Virus record (IMG/VR): IMGVR_UViG_3300007522_000039
Span: 1-35,253 of that record
Reading direction: 5' to 3' (one strand)
Length of the DNA: 35,253 nt
Origin: a virus
The notes beneath the pieces are model-generated. The model was not told the origin of the DNA and searched no databases. It was given only the letters and a program-made list of their open reading frames with translations. Position numbers and translations under genes: made by a program. Of this stretch, positions 18,058-26,615 are shown piece by piece. Position 1 is the first letter of the stretch, and every line of letters begins with the position of its first letter.

Positions 18058-19685
18058 TGGCCGCCGCCCATGCCTGCCGCTGACAGGTCGCGCGCAATGC
18101 CGCCGCCTGCCTTGGCGGCCTCCATCATCTGCGCCTGTTGGGCCTGCTCCGCGCGCGCCTTGGCGATCTGGTCGGCTTCCTCGCGCGATGCCAGCAGGCG
18201 GGCGGGCACGCCGCGCGCTTCGGCCAGGACTTCGACCATATCGTCGGCGCTGATCCGGTCCATCACGCGCGGCTTGATCGCCGCCATCGGCGCCAGATCC
18301 GCGATCAGGCGCATGGTCGCCGCGCCCTCGGCAGACTTCGCCGCCATCGCCGCGGCGCTGGTGTATTCGATCACCAGATCCGCGCCGGCCGCCTCGGGCG
18401 GGGGCGGCGGGATCTGGCCCGCCTTCCACAGCATGGCGAACCGCTGCGCGATCTTCGGTCCTAGAAATTCCTCTTGCACGCGGCCAAGGTGCGGCGCCAT
18501 CAGCCGCAGCTTTTCCTCCTGCCGCTCGACCACCTCGGTCGCGGTCATCCCGGTGCGGCCCGCCAGGTTCATCAGCGACCAGTGGAACGCATCGCGGATC
18601 TGATCGAGCGCCTGCGCCTGCATTTCCAGCGTCAAGCCGGTGCCGGTGAAGGTGTCGAGCGTGCCCAGCATCTTGCGCCCGCTTATGTCCATGCCGCCAT
18701 AAACGACATCGCCGGGGCGGATGCGGCCCTTCAGGGGCATGACATCGCGATCCGGGGCCAGCAGCGTCGGATCGGCCGCACGCTGGCCGGCGCGCAGGTT
18801 GGCCCGCTCCATCAGATCCATTTTGCGCGCGCTCGCCAAAGCGATCCAACCGGGCCCGACGCCATAGCTCTCGCCCGTCTCGACTTCCCAGCGCGGCGCC
18901 GTCATCGGCATGTCGTCATAACCGCCGTGGCGCAGCACGGCGCTTTCGTCCTGGCTGGTGTGGATCGAATGCCAGCGCTTGCCCTTCGGCCCGAGCTGGC
19001 CCTTCACCCAATCGCGGTTTCTGTAGATATGATGAAAGATCACCTGCTTGTCGCGTGATCCGTCCAGCGCGCGCATCTTCATTTTCTCAGGCAGCACGTC
19101 GATGCCGAAGGAATGCGCCGCCTGCACCGGCGACAGCTTGAACCGGCGGATCACCTCGATCACCTGACCGTCCGCGTCGATGTCGTAGCAGACTTCTGCC
19201 ATGCTGATCGTCTGGTCCACGATCCGCCGATCGGCCACGCGCATCTCGGCGATCTGCGCCCCATTGCCCAGGGCGGACAGGTCGCCATAAAGCTGCGTCG
19301 TGGCGGAGTAGAACGGCGAGACGCTGGGCGAGAAGCTCGCGCGAATGATCGACGCCACCAGATCAAGCCATTCCTTCATCGGCTGGAACGCCGACAGCGC
19401 CGGGTCTGAACTGCTGACGCCGAACCAGCGGTTTGCCGGATTGTTGAGCGTGCCATACAGCCCCGAGCTGAAATGCTGGTTCGCGATGACCGCGCCGCTG
19501 TTCAACGGTTTTTCAGCCCGATAGTCCGATGCGTCGGCGGTCATGAACCCGCGGCGCTGCGGGCGGATCAGCCGCCCGATTTCTTCCCAGTCGCGCTCAT
19601 GGTCGGATCTGGCCGCCTTCAGATCCGACCAGGCGCGCTCGGCCGTGATGGCCCGCGGGTCTTTCTCCATGACCATCGCCATCAT
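18054..19685 (-). CDS. Portal (head-tail connector) protein
   Basis: The 543-residue protein has the pattern of the T7 gp8-type head-tail connector family (Pfam Head-tail_con). It starts with ITAERAWSDLKAARSDHERDW, then IRPQRRGF, NSGAVIANQHFSSGLYGTLNNPANRWFG, and later GRTGMTATEVVERQEEKLRLMAPHLGRVQEEFLGP. It should form the dodecameric ring through which DNA is packaged and ejected. The ATG at 19685 makes a 4-nt overlap with the stop of the small gene before it, so I preferred it to a much longer frame starting near 20018, which would run through two other genes. The C-terminal ~60 residues are alanine/glutamine-rich. Confidence 0.92.
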   Translation of the reverse strand: MMAMVMEKDPRAITAERAWSDLKAARSDHERDWEEIGRLIRPQRRGFMTADASDYRAEKPLNSGAVIANQHFSSGLYGTLNNPANRWFGVSSSDPALSAFQPMKEWLDLVASIIRASFSPSVSPFYSATTQLYGDLSALGNGAQIAEMRVADRRIVDQTISMAEVCYDIDADGQVIEVIRRFKLSPVQAAHSFGIDVLPEKMKMRALDGSRDKQVIFHHIYRNRDWVKGQLGPKGKRWHSIHTSQDESAVLRHGGYDDMPMTAPRWEVETGESYGVGPGWIALASARKMDLMERANLRAGQRAADPTLLAPDRDVMPLKGRIRPGDVVYGGMDISGRKMLGTLDTFTGTGLTLEMQAQALDQIRDAFHWSLMNLAGRTGMTATEVVERQEEKLRLMAPHLGRVQEEFLGPKIAQRFAMLWKAGQIPPPPPEAAGADLVIEYTSAAAMAAKSAEGAATMRLIADLAPMAAIKPRVMDRISADDMVEVLAEARGVPARLLASREEADQIAKARAEQAQQAQMMEAAKAGGGIARDLSAAGMGGGQ

Positions 19686-19873
19686 GCAGCGCCCAGCTGG
19701 CGGTTGCTTGGCCGCTCGGCGCGGATGCCGCTGGGCGACGTGAGGATATTGGCCGCCGCGCCGGCGCGCATCCGTTGCATGGCACGCTGCAGGCTCCCTT
19801 GGCGGTTCGCCTCGGTGTTGTCCGGGGCGGCGATGATGGGGGCGGTCATCTTGGGGGCGCTTCCAAAGCACAT
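19682..19873 (-). CDS. Small protein upstream of the portal gene
   Basis: The 63-residue product starts MCFGSAPK and contains a helical basic part (NRQGSLQRAMQRMRAG) followed by ANILTSPSGI. Short proteins with an MCFG-type start and a later LTSP-like motif recur beside podoviral head genes, but their role is not known to me. It has a clear ribosome-binding site (GAAAGGAAG) before the ATG at 19873. It lies 3 nt after the preceding gene and overlaps the portal start by 4 nt, so I regard it as genuine and co-translated with the portal. The MCF start is shared with the small internal virion protein at 11522-12181. Confidence 0.75.
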   Translation of the reverse strand: MCFGSAPKMTAPIIAAPDNTEANRQGSLQRAMQRMRAGAAANILTSPSGIRAERPSNRQLGAA

Positions 19874-19876
19874 GGG

Positions 19877-20449
19877 TCAGCTTCCTTTCTCGGGGACAAG
19901 CGCGAATTGCAGCCACGGCGTCTGTGACAAGCCGAAGCCGTGCAGCTCCGTCTCGAACGCAAATCCGATCGCGGTCAGCAGGCCGGGGGCGGTGGGATGC
20001 TCGGCCCAGCAACGGCACTCCAGACGGCGCAGCCCGGACTGCGCCATCGCACCGGGCAGATCGGCACGCAGGCCAGCCACCAGACGGCGCAGCGGGGCCG
20101 CGAACCTGACGTGATCGCGAGCGATCAGCGCGGCCGATGCGGTGCCACGCGCCAGCAGCTCGTCGATCATCACGATCGCGAACGGCTCGGCGCCGCCCTC
20201 GGGTCGGTGACGCCAGACGATTTGAAGGTGCGAGCCCGTCGCATCCTGCAGCACGAACTGGCGCAGGATCGCGTCGGGCGTCGGGTCAACGCCGCCCAGC
20301 TGGATCTCCAGCCGATCCATCCGGTCAAGATCCTCGATCACGCGCAGCGCCGACAGCAGCTCGAACGGCGCCAGGCTCAGATCGCGCCAGGCGCGGGCCC
20401 GCGTCAGCAGCTGCGGCAGGATCGGCGCGAAGCGCGCGGCGGCGGTCAT
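19877..20449 (-). CDS. GNAT-like protein (T7 gp13/DUF2833-like)
   Basis: The 190-residue protein lies between terminase and portal. Its C-terminal half contains RRLECRCWAEHPTAPGLLTAIGFAFETELHGFG. This is the acetyltransferase-fold pattern of a strand, an adjacent-position helix and LGF.xE, found in T7 gp13-type proteins of podoviruses. No clear acetyl-CoA loop is visible, so it may be a non-enzymatic relative with a role in virion assembly. The start overlaps the terminase stop by 4 nt (ATGA). Confidence 0.65.
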   Translation of the reverse strand: MTAAARFAPILPQLLTRARAWRDLSLAPFELLSALRVIEDLDRMDRLEIQLGGVDPTPDAILRQFVLQDATGSHLQIVWRHRPEGGAEPFAIVMIDELLARGTASAALIARDHVRFAAPLRRLVAGLRADLPGAMAQSGLRRLECRCWAEHPTAPGLLTAIGFAFETELHGFGLSQTPWLQFALVPEKGS

Positions 20450-22152
20450 CGCCTGCCCTCCGCGCCGCTGGGGTCGGTCACGCTCCAGCCGGTCAGCAAT
20501 CCGCCGGCATCCCCCCCCATCGGACGGCCGCGGGTGGCGGAGCTGCCACGCGGCGCGTCCGTCACGCTCGTGCCGTTGCCCTTCACCTGGCTCAGCAGCA
20601 GATACTGCAGCGCGTCCATCATGTTCGCCTCCACGATCGCCTTGTTCGGCACCTTGCGCTTGTTGCCGGTCTTGTCGATTTCATCCGACCAGACGTATCG
20701 GGCTTGAAAACCAGCGCGCAGATAGCGGCAGCTCGGGCAGATCAGCAGCCCGGGCACGCCACCATTCAGATATTCGAGCGACGCGCGCACCGCCTCCAGC
20801 CGCGGCTGGATGCGGTTGGAGCCGATGCGCTGCGGCCGCACGATGAACCCAGCGGCCTGCCCGACCACACGGTTCCACGTCGCATTCTCGTCTGCGGCTT
20901 GGCTGGCGCCATGCTCGCCAGCCATATCGCCCCACGCGCCGCCGATCTCATGGCCGGGAAAGCGCGTGTCCAGCAGATCGGCCAGCCGCTCGCCGAACAC
21001 GCGCGCCATCAAATGCTCGGTGGGAAACATCATCTCGGCCAGCACCGACCAATGGCGCGGCGCGCGGCGCTGCGCGATGACCGCAGCGCCGGTGAACCCC
21101 TGATCCAGCCCGATCAGCAGCGGCAAGCGCGGATCGGCCTGCAGCCGCGCCTCGGCGACGTGAATGCGCGGGTGGAACTCGCGCCGGAACACCGGATCGC
21201 CGGCGCGCAGGAACGTCACCTCATTGTCGACCAGCCGCGCGATCATGTCGCCGCGTCCCGCGGCCGTGTTGGCCGCGATCTGGCGCGGGTAATAGTCCGG
21301 CGACAGGTTGTGCAGGTTCTCCGCGCCGGGCTGGCGGGCGCCGGGCTGGCGGAAGAACGCGATGCGCACGCCTGCGCCGGTGCTGTCGGCGCCCGACAGC
21401 AGCCCCTCCATGCGGGCCCGCTCGGCCTCGTCGTGAAAAACGCGGTGGGTCCAGTTTTCCTCATCCGGCGCGTTGAAGTCACAAGCGATCTGGCCATAGC
21501 TGCGCTGCTCGGGCGGGTATCCCGCGAAGTGCGGGCGCGCCGGGTGGCGATCGATGCGTCCGATGCCGACAGTCAGCACGTCGACGGGCACGGTGTCCGC
21601 CTCGTTCAGCCAGATGTCGGTTGCTTGAACGCCGCGCATGGCGCTGATGATGTCGTCGCCGAACGCAAGGAACTCGGCGATCCATTCGATCAAACCGAAC
21701 TCGTCTTCGAACGCCACGCGATGCGTCACCGGATCGCCGCGACCACCGGACCATTCGCCCATCGCCTTCGGCACGGTCTCCAGATAGCTCGGGATCGTAG
21801 TCGACCAGAGCTGGCGATAGGTCTGCCGGATGATCAGCAGCTTATAGCGGCGCACCCCGTCGATCGTGCTGCGCGGCATCATCCGCGCGCGCCTGATGCG
21901 CGAATAGATCAGCGTCGTGGTCTTGCCAGATCCGACCGGCCCCTGAATGCCGGCGATTGCGTCGTCGCTCGCAAAGAACGCCTGCGCCACCGGACCGGGG
22001 AAGCTCAGCGCGCCGCCGTCCGGCATGTCGCCGACGGCGCCGCCGTCCAGCTCCGCGATCGCCTCGGCAGCGGTCTGCGCTTCGCGAACCCGCGCCACGT
22101 CCTCAGCCCCGGACCCGTTCCCGGTGTCAGAGATATGACCCATACCCATCAC
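20446..22152 (-). CDS. Terminase large subunit (packaging ATPase-nuclease)
   Basis: The 568-residue protein drives DNA into the prohead. Walker A is GPVGSGKTT at residues 71-79. Walker B is IWLNEAD, with the catalytic glutamate near residue 184. The RNase H-like nuclease domain opens with LLIGLDQGFTGAA, its first acidic residue at about 350. The frame opens with a GTG at 22152 that overlaps the upstream stop. ATG codons at 22149 and 22143 are also possible, because the purine-rich AGGGGG lies very close to the first. The stop overlaps the next gene by 4 nt. Length and domain order are normal for the family. Confidence 0.94.
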   Translation of the reverse strand: MMGMGHISDTGNGSGAEDVARVREAQTAAEAIAELDGGAVGDMPDGGALSFPGPVAQAFFASDDAIAGIQGPVGSGKTTTLIYSRIRRARMMPRSTIDGVRRYKLLIIRQTYRQLWSTTIPSYLETVPKAMGEWSGGRGDPVTHRVAFEDEFGLIEWIAEFLAFGDDIISAMRGVQATDIWLNEADTVPVDVLTVGIGRIDRHPARPHFAGYPPEQRSYGQIACDFNAPDEENWTHRVFHDEAERARMEGLLSGADSTGAGVRIAFFRQPGARQPGAENLHNLSPDYYPRQIAANTAAGRGDMIARLVDNEVTFLRAGDPVFRREFHPRIHVAEARLQADPRLPLLIGLDQGFTGAAVIAQRRAPRHWSVLAEMMFPTEHLMARVFGERLADLLDTRFPGHEIGGAWGDMAGEHGASQAADENATWNRVVGQAAGFIVRPQRIGSNRIQPRLEAVRASLEYLNGGVPGLLICPSCRYLRAGFQARYVWSDEIDKTGNKRKVPNKAIVEANMMDALQYLLLSQVKGNGTSVTDAPRGSSATRGRPMGGDAGGLLTGWSVTDPSGAEGRR

Positions 22153-22433
22153 CCCCTGCCCATCGCCTGCTCGGCATCGCCCAAAAAGCCGTATGGGGTC
22201 GGACGCAGGGGCATGTGATCAGGCCGCGGGCCGGCCCCCCCGGGTGCGCGGCGCGAGCGCGGGCGCGAGGCGCGCGAGCCCGCGCGAAAATCGCGCGCAT
22301 GGGCAGGCGGGCAGGCGCGAGGCGCGATGCGCGCCAGGTGCGGGCAGGCGAGCTGCGCGCGAGGCGCGTCGAACTGATTTACGATCAGTTGCGCCGATGC
22401 GATTTTTCCCTTGTTCGTCAGTGACTTAATCAT
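22149..22433 (-). CDS. Possible small protein between terminase subunits
   Basis: A 94-residue frame exactly fills the gap between the two terminase genes. Its ATG overlaps the TerS stop (ATGA) and its stop overlaps the TerL start. The first ~22 residues (MIKSLTNKGKIASAQLIVN) look like real protein. The middle is arginine/alanine/proline-rich and mirrors a stretch of GCGC repeats in the DNA, which reduces confidence. No family is recognised. It may be a genuine small protein, or the coupled ends may be chance over a DNA region that mainly serves packaging. Confidence 0.42.
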   Translation of the reverse strand: MIKSLTNKGKIASAQLIVNQFDAPRAQLACPHLARIAPRACPPAHARDFRAGSRASRPRSRRAPGGAGPRPDHMPLRPTPYGFLGDAEQAMGRG

Positions 22434-23122
22434 TCTGTCCGACTTTCTGCGTCCGGGTCATCCAGATCACCGGATGCAACGTGTTGATATTGCTGGATTT
22501 CGCCGGGCATCGGCGGCGGTGCGAAGGCGGACGCCGCGTGGCCGTCGATCACCCGCGCGCCATCGCCAGGCGCGGCGCTGCCGGGCATCAGGATCTGCGC
22601 CGCGGCGATGTTCACCGTCGTGTCGGGCGTCATCTTCGCCAGGCCGTAGGGCAGCAGCGCGTCGGCGGCCTGCCGCTGCTCGCGCATCACCGCAAGCAGC
22701 AGCGACCGACGCTCGCCCGGCGCGGCACGGCCGCCGCTCCATTCCTCGATCTGCTCGACGCGCGCCATCGCCAGCTCGATGCCGGTGCGGCCCGATCGAT
22801 CCGACAGGCCGGCCAGCTCCGCCAGCGCGTCCTCGGGCATGCGGAACCCACGGGCCGCCAGCATCCGCCGCAGGTGGCTGGCGCGCTTGTTGGCGGACCC
22901 GACAGGCCGACCGCGACCCGCGGCCCCGGCGGGCCCGGCGGCAGCGGCCACGGCGCGCTCCAGCGTCGCCGGATGGGCGGGCGAGGCGGGCGCGGCCAGC
23001 AGGTCGAGCTGGCGGCCCGTCGCCGCGGCATCGGCCAGGCGCGCGGCGACCTCCGCCGCGGCGGCGGCAGCGGCGGCGTCCCCCGCCGCGGCGCTGTCAG
23101 CGGCGACCTTGGCCCGGCTCAT
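22430..23122 (-). CDS. Putative terminase small subunit
   Basis: The 230-residue protein lies one small frame upstream of TerL. The N-terminal ~70 residues are alanine-rich. A DNA-binding-like segment follows (GRGRPVGSANKRASHLRRMLAARGF, ~68-93; this GRPxGSxNK motif is common in small terminase subunits). After it come helical parts suited to oligomerisation and a proline-rich acidic tail. It should recognise the packaging site and load TerL. The ATG at 23122 overlaps the stop of the frame covering the candidate origin by 4 nt. The assignment comes from motif and position. Confidence 0.75.
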   Translation of the reverse strand: MSRAKVAADSAAAGDAAAAAAAAEVAARLADAAATGRQLDLLAAPASPAHPATLERAVAAAAGPAGAAGRGRPVGSANKRASHLRRMLAARGFRMPEDALAELAGLSDRSGRTGIELAMARVEQIEEWSGGRAAPGERRSLLLAVMREQRQAADALLPYGLAKMTPDTTVNIAAAQILMPGSAAPGDGARVIDGHAASAFAPPPMPGEIQQYQHVASGDLDDPDAESRTE

Positions 23123-23604
23123 GCCTGCAATCCCGAATTGTTTAGGCTTTTCAGCGCCTTGAGGAAGGCGAAGCCGAGGGAGAAGCCGAGGGAGAAGCCC
23201 CAGCCGCTACAGGCTTTGGGCGCTGTAGCGGGCTTGTAGCGGCTCTGTAGCGGCTCTTTATCTATATATAACAACTCTTTAACTACTAACGCTACTACTA
23301 CTACAGCGGACGCGCCTGCGCGCGTGCGTGCCCGCGTCACACGCACATGAGGTAAAATCGAAAAACACTGTAGCGGCTGTAGCGGCATGATGTAAGCCGA
23401 TGAAATTGATGAATAATATGCCGCTACAGTGCCTGCTACAGTGCCGCTACGCTGTAGCGGCTGAGCTGGCCCCCGAACCCGCGCCACGCGCACAACCACC
23501 GCGCGATCGGCGAACAGGCTGGCCTGCGTCTTTTGGCTCTCGACCTTGGGTCCGGGTGCGGACGTTGGATCGCGCCGGCGCTGCTGTGCGGGCTTCATCG
23601 TCAC
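23119..23604 (-). CDS. Uncertain protein spanning the repeat region
   Basis: A 161-residue frame opens with GTG at 23604, four bases after the helicase stop, and ends with a 4-nt overlap on the TerS start. Residues 1-50 (KPAQQRRRDPTSAPGPKVESQ, then LFADRAVVVRVARV) could be a real basic protein. From residue ~50 on the frame reads through the DNA repeats (PLQ.LQ motifs; FSLGFSLGF from a 12-bp tandem repeat), and its composition is unlike its neighbours. Either a short gene has been extended by an open frame, or the whole is coding with origin repeats embedded. No family is recognised. Confidence 0.35.
   Translation of the reverse strand: MTMKPAQQRRRDPTSAPGPKVESQKTQASLFADRAVVVRVARVRGPAQPLQRSGTVAGTVAAYYSSISSAYIMPLQPLQCFSILPHVRVTRARTRAGASAVVVVALVVKELLYIDKEPLQSRYKPATAPKACSGWGFSLGFSLGFAFLKALKSLNNSGLQA
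23203..23461. repeat. Iteron-like repeat cluster with AT-rich core; candidate replication origin
   Basis: About nine copies of CTGTAGCGGC or its complement occur here. Three are direct at exactly 11-bp spacing (23223, 23234, 23245); two abut (23368, 23377). Two are inverted (23203 and 23420), and there is one variant (23432). An inverted pair, GCCGCTAC and GTAGCGGC separated by 3 nt, lies at 23443-23461. Between the first and second groups lies an AT-rich stretch (23255-23290) in otherwise GC-rich DNA, containing a 7-of-9 match to a DnaA box at 23258. The cluster sits directly after the helicase gene. Direct repeats at one helical turn next to an AT-rich stretch are the layout of iteron origins. 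Confidence 0.6.
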
Positions 23605-23607
23605 GCC

Positions 23608-25413
23608 TCAGATCCCCGCGTTCGGGTCGAACGGATCGACGGGCTGATCGGGGCGCTGACGCGCATCATCATCTTTGCCCAAAAGGCCGGGGATCGCGCT
23701 GAGCGGTATCGCGTGCGCCCGGCTCTGCAACGTCTCGAAGCGCAGCGGGTTGGTCTTTTGGCTCCCTGGCACACGCTGGGCCGCCTGCGACCAGCCGCCG
23801 TCTGCCCAGTGGGTGTCGCGATGCAACAGACCCAGCGTGGGGTTGCGGTTCGCGACCATCAGCTGCGCGCCATCGCCTTTCCCTTCCACTTTCAGGCCGT
23901 AGGCGGGCAGCAGATCACGGGCCGTCGCTCGATCGGGCTCGATGTTGTCCGGCAATATCCCGGCCGCGGCCAGCACCCATCTGCCTACGGTGTAGCGCCT
24001 GCCGCCGCGGTGCGCGTCCAGCGGCTGGCCCAGCAGGTGATTGAGCCAGCGGGCCCAGTCGGGCGATCGGTCGAGCTGGTCGGACACGTCCGAGGCGGTC
24101 AGCTTGGCGGTCCACATCGTCAGGCGATCGGGTCCGGGCGCATCTTCATGCATCACCAGATCGGCCATCGCCAGCAGCGTGCCGAATTGGTCCGCGCCGC
24201 GCGCGTTGTGGCCGGCGAGCGTCAACGCCTGGCGATACAGCTCCAGCGTCTCGTGATAGCGCGACCAGCCCTGCACCACGCGCGTGCGCAGCGCACGGCC
24301 GACCTTGCGCATCCGCGTCGGGCTGACGTTGGGCGGCGATTGCGTGCGGGGCAACGGCAGCAGCTCCAGCAGTGCCAGGCGCGACAGATCCTGATCCAGC
24401 ATGGGCGGCCGCAGAATGGAGCTGAACCCGAACACGTTGCGCACGGTGAAGCTGTGCGATTGGTGGTCTGTCGATCCTCGCAACACACGGCCGCCACTGG
24501 CGGCGACGCGCGCCAGACGGATGATGTCGCCCAGCCGCTTGCTGCCCGGCTCTGGCTCGGCCTCATCGATCAGCACCGGAATCGTCGACTGCCTGACCGT
24601 CGCGCGGATGCTCGGCTCGGTTAAATTCGGGGAATGGATCAGCGCGCCATGGCCGCCGATCACCTGTTCCATGATTTCCTGCAGCGTCGACTTGCCGGTC
24701 GCCGCGTCGCCGGTGATCCAGACCATCGGGCGCCACTTCAGCGCACCGCCGAAGATCGCCGCGACGATCCAGCCAAGCATCAGCCAGGCGTCGGTGTCGC
24801 CGCGCTCCCAGTTCCATGATCGCAGGATCTCCGACAGCTCGGCGCCCGGCTCGAAGTCCAGTTCGGATGATGGCAGCGGGCGCGGGATTGGCTCGAACGC
24901 CGGATAGACGAAGCCGTCATGCTCGCCCGGCATCAGCCACTTGCCGCCGATCAGCACGCGCCCGCCGCAATGCAGAATGAGCCCGCCGTCGTCATCGCGC
25001 CAGGCCCCGACGCCGCGCACACGTTCCTCGGCGTTCCACACACCTTTCTGCGAACAGGCGCGGGTCATCGCGCTGGCCAGCTTCTCCTGGTTCCAGCCGC
25101 TGATGTTCCCCTCTTTGTTGTGGGTGGGGAATTGGTATTCCAACAGCGCGCTGTTGCCGCCGTAGATCTTGCGCATCGTATCTTTGTCGTGCCGCGCCAC
25201 GGTGATCAGCTGGCCCAGCGTGTCCAGGTAAAAGCATTTCACGCCCAGCGTGCCCAGTGCGAGCGCAGGCGATCCGGCGAAAATCTCGCCCGGTTTGGTC
25301 GCGGTGTCAGCCTCGCCGCGCGGCTGCTCAGGCAGCGGCGGCGGGGCGGCGTTCATCTCGGCGCCCAGCAGGCGCAGCGTGGGGCGTTGCACCCCGTCTG
25401 CGTTCTCAGTCAT
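23608..25413 (-). CDS. AAA+ replicative helicase (phage D5/P4-like)
   Basis: The 601-residue protein contains an AAA+ ATPase core at ~200-400. Walker A is GDAATGKS (residues 235-242) and Walker B is VLIDEAE (280-286), followed by an arginine-containing region (LRGSTDHQSHSF). The N-terminal ~200 residues include a WNxEERVRGVGAWRDD segment seen in phage primase-linked helicases. The C-terminus ends in a disordered proline/aspartate-rich tail. It follows the Toprim primase gene with a 4-nt overlap, so the pair probably forms the phage primosome. It presumably loads host polymerase at the candidate origin just downstream. No polymerase gene is present. Confidence 0.85.
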   Translation of the reverse strand: MTENADGVQRPTLRLLGAEMNAAPPPLPEQPRGEADTATKPGEIFAGSPALALGTLGVKCFYLDTLGQLITVARHDKDTMRKIYGGNSALLEYQFPTHNKEGNISGWNQEKLASAMTRACSQKGVWNAEERVRGVGAWRDDDGGLILHCGGRVLIGGKWLMPGEHDGFVYPAFEPIPRPLPSSELDFEPGAELSEILRSWNWERGDTDAWLMLGWIVAAIFGGALKWRPMVWITGDAATGKSTLQEIMEQVIGGHGALIHSPNLTEPSIRATVRQSTIPVLIDEAEPEPGSKRLGDIIRLARVAASGGRVLRGSTDHQSHSFTVRNVFGFSSILRPPMLDQDLSRLALLELLPLPRTQSPPNVSPTRMRKVGRALRTRVVQGWSRYHETLELYRQALTLAGHNARGADQFGTLLAMADLVMHEDAPGPDRLTMWTAKLTASDVSDQLDRSPDWARWLNHLLGQPLDAHRGGRRYTVGRWVLAAAGILPDNIEPDRATARDLLPAYGLKVEGKGDGAQLMVANRNPTLGLLHRDTHWADGGWSQAAQRVPGSQKTNPLRFETLQSRAHAIPLSAIPGLLGKDDDARQRPDQPVDPFDPNAGI

Positions 25414-26615
25414 GCGTCGGCTCCCTCGCGCTCAGCATCCAGCGCCGCGCGCAGTGCGTCGTTTGCATCCTTGCCGCCGAACCGATTGCGCCAGACGCTG
25501 ACGGTCCGGCCCTCGCGGGCGAACCGATCGACGGCGCGATCGATGGCGGCCCGCTCCGGCTTGCCGGCGTCGTTGTCGGCGATGATCACCACCGATGTGA
25601 ATTGCGGGGGCAGCCGGATCTCGCGGATGTTGCCCAGATCCACAGCGGCGAACGCATACCAGGGCGTTCCGTCCCGCGGCTCGCCGGTCATGCGGTTGAT
25701 CACGCCGATCGACAGCGCGTCCTCGATCCCCTCGGCGATGTAGGCACGCGATCCTTGCGGCGCGCGCGACATCGGCACGGCGCCGCCGCGCGGGCCCAGG
25801 CCGCGGATCAGGCGGATGAACCCGCCTTTCTTGGTTCCGTAAACTTTTTTCGGGACAGGCACGGGGGCCTTGCCCCAGCTGCCATCGGGGCGCTGCGCCA
25901 GCCAAGTGCGATGCACGCCCCAGAACGGCACGCCGTCCTTGCCTGCCGGCCCGCCGATGGCCGTGACCATGCAGGGCCAGTCGCCTTCGATCACTTGGGC
26001 GTCGCGGATCACCTCGCCGGTGGCGCGGTCGATCTCGGCGCCCAGCTCGTGGCGATAGTGGAGCGATGGCGCGTATCGGATCGCGCGTGGTGCGCGGCCC
26101 AGACGGTCCAGCCCGACGCCGCGCCCGGCCAGATAGGCAGCGACAGGGGTGTCCTCGATCCGCTCGGCGCAGCGCATGAACAGCGCTTGAGCCTCGCCGC
26201 GCTTCTTGGCGGCCAGCGCTTCATGGTCGCGCGCATCGCGCTCGGCTTGCGCCTTGGCCTTGGCGACCTGACGCTGGCGCAGCTCGGCCTGCGCCGGCGT
26301 CTCGGCGTCCATGCCGAGGAAGGCGCGCGCCTCGATCAGCGCGCCCTTGCGGTCGCAGCCCAGCGCCAGCTGGATCAGGTCGAGCATGTCGCCGCCCGCT
26401 CCGCCCGCCTCATCGCGCCAGCGCCCCGCATAAGCGCCGTGCAGCGAGACGTGGAACGATCCGATCCGCTTGTCGTCGCGGCCCGGGTTGCAGCTCCACC
26501 AGCGCCCGCCGTTCAGGTGACCGTTCGGCGCATAGCGCTGCGCCACGTCCAGCGGGCGGGCCTGCAGCGCGTCCACGATCTCCTGAAAAGAAGGGAAGCG
26601 GGCCCGCGCGGTCAT
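25410..26615 (-). CDS. Toprim DNA primase
   Basis: The 401-residue protein carries a Toprim domain near its C-terminus. The conserved glutamate is in AYIAEGIEDALS (E295) and the acidic pair in VVIIADNDAGK (D347, D349), followed by GGKDANDAL. Residues ~35-100 (WWSCNPGRDDKRIGSFHV, then GGDMLDLIQLALGC) have the layout of a primase zinc-finger region, but the four zinc-binding cysteines/histidines are not there. A charged coiled-coil-like linker covers 105-150. The ATG at 26615 overlaps the preceding stop by 4 nt; a longer frame from 26696 would run into that gene. It should make primers for phage replication. Confidence 0.86.
   Translation of the reverse strand: MTARARFPSFQEIVDALQARPLDVAQRYAPNGHLNGGRWWSCNPGRDDKRIGSFHVSLHGAYAGRWRDEAGGAGGDMLDLIQLALGCDRKGALIEARAFLGMDAETPAQAELRQRQVAKAKAQAERDARDHEALAAKKRGEAQALFMRCAERIEDTPVAAYLAGRGVGLDRLGRAPRAIRYAPSLHYRHELGAEIDRATGEVIRDAQVIEGDWPCMVTAIGGPAGKDGVPFWGVHRTWLAQRPDGSWGKAPVPVPKKVYGTKKGGFIRLIRGLGPRGGAVPMSRAPQGSRAYIAEGIEDALSIGVINRMTGEPRDGTPWYAFAAVDLGNIREIRLPPQFTSVVIIADNDAGKPERAAIDRAVDRFAREGRTVSVWRNRFGGKDANDALRAALDAEREGADA

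Noticed and set aside
20137-22218. 693-codon plus-strand frame
   Set aside because: It lies opposite the terminase gene with intact motifs; shadow composition.
23160-23200. 12-bp tandem repeat GAAGCCGAGGGA (about 2.5 copies)
   Set aside because: Too short for a CRISPR or satellite call; probably slippage next to the origin repeats.
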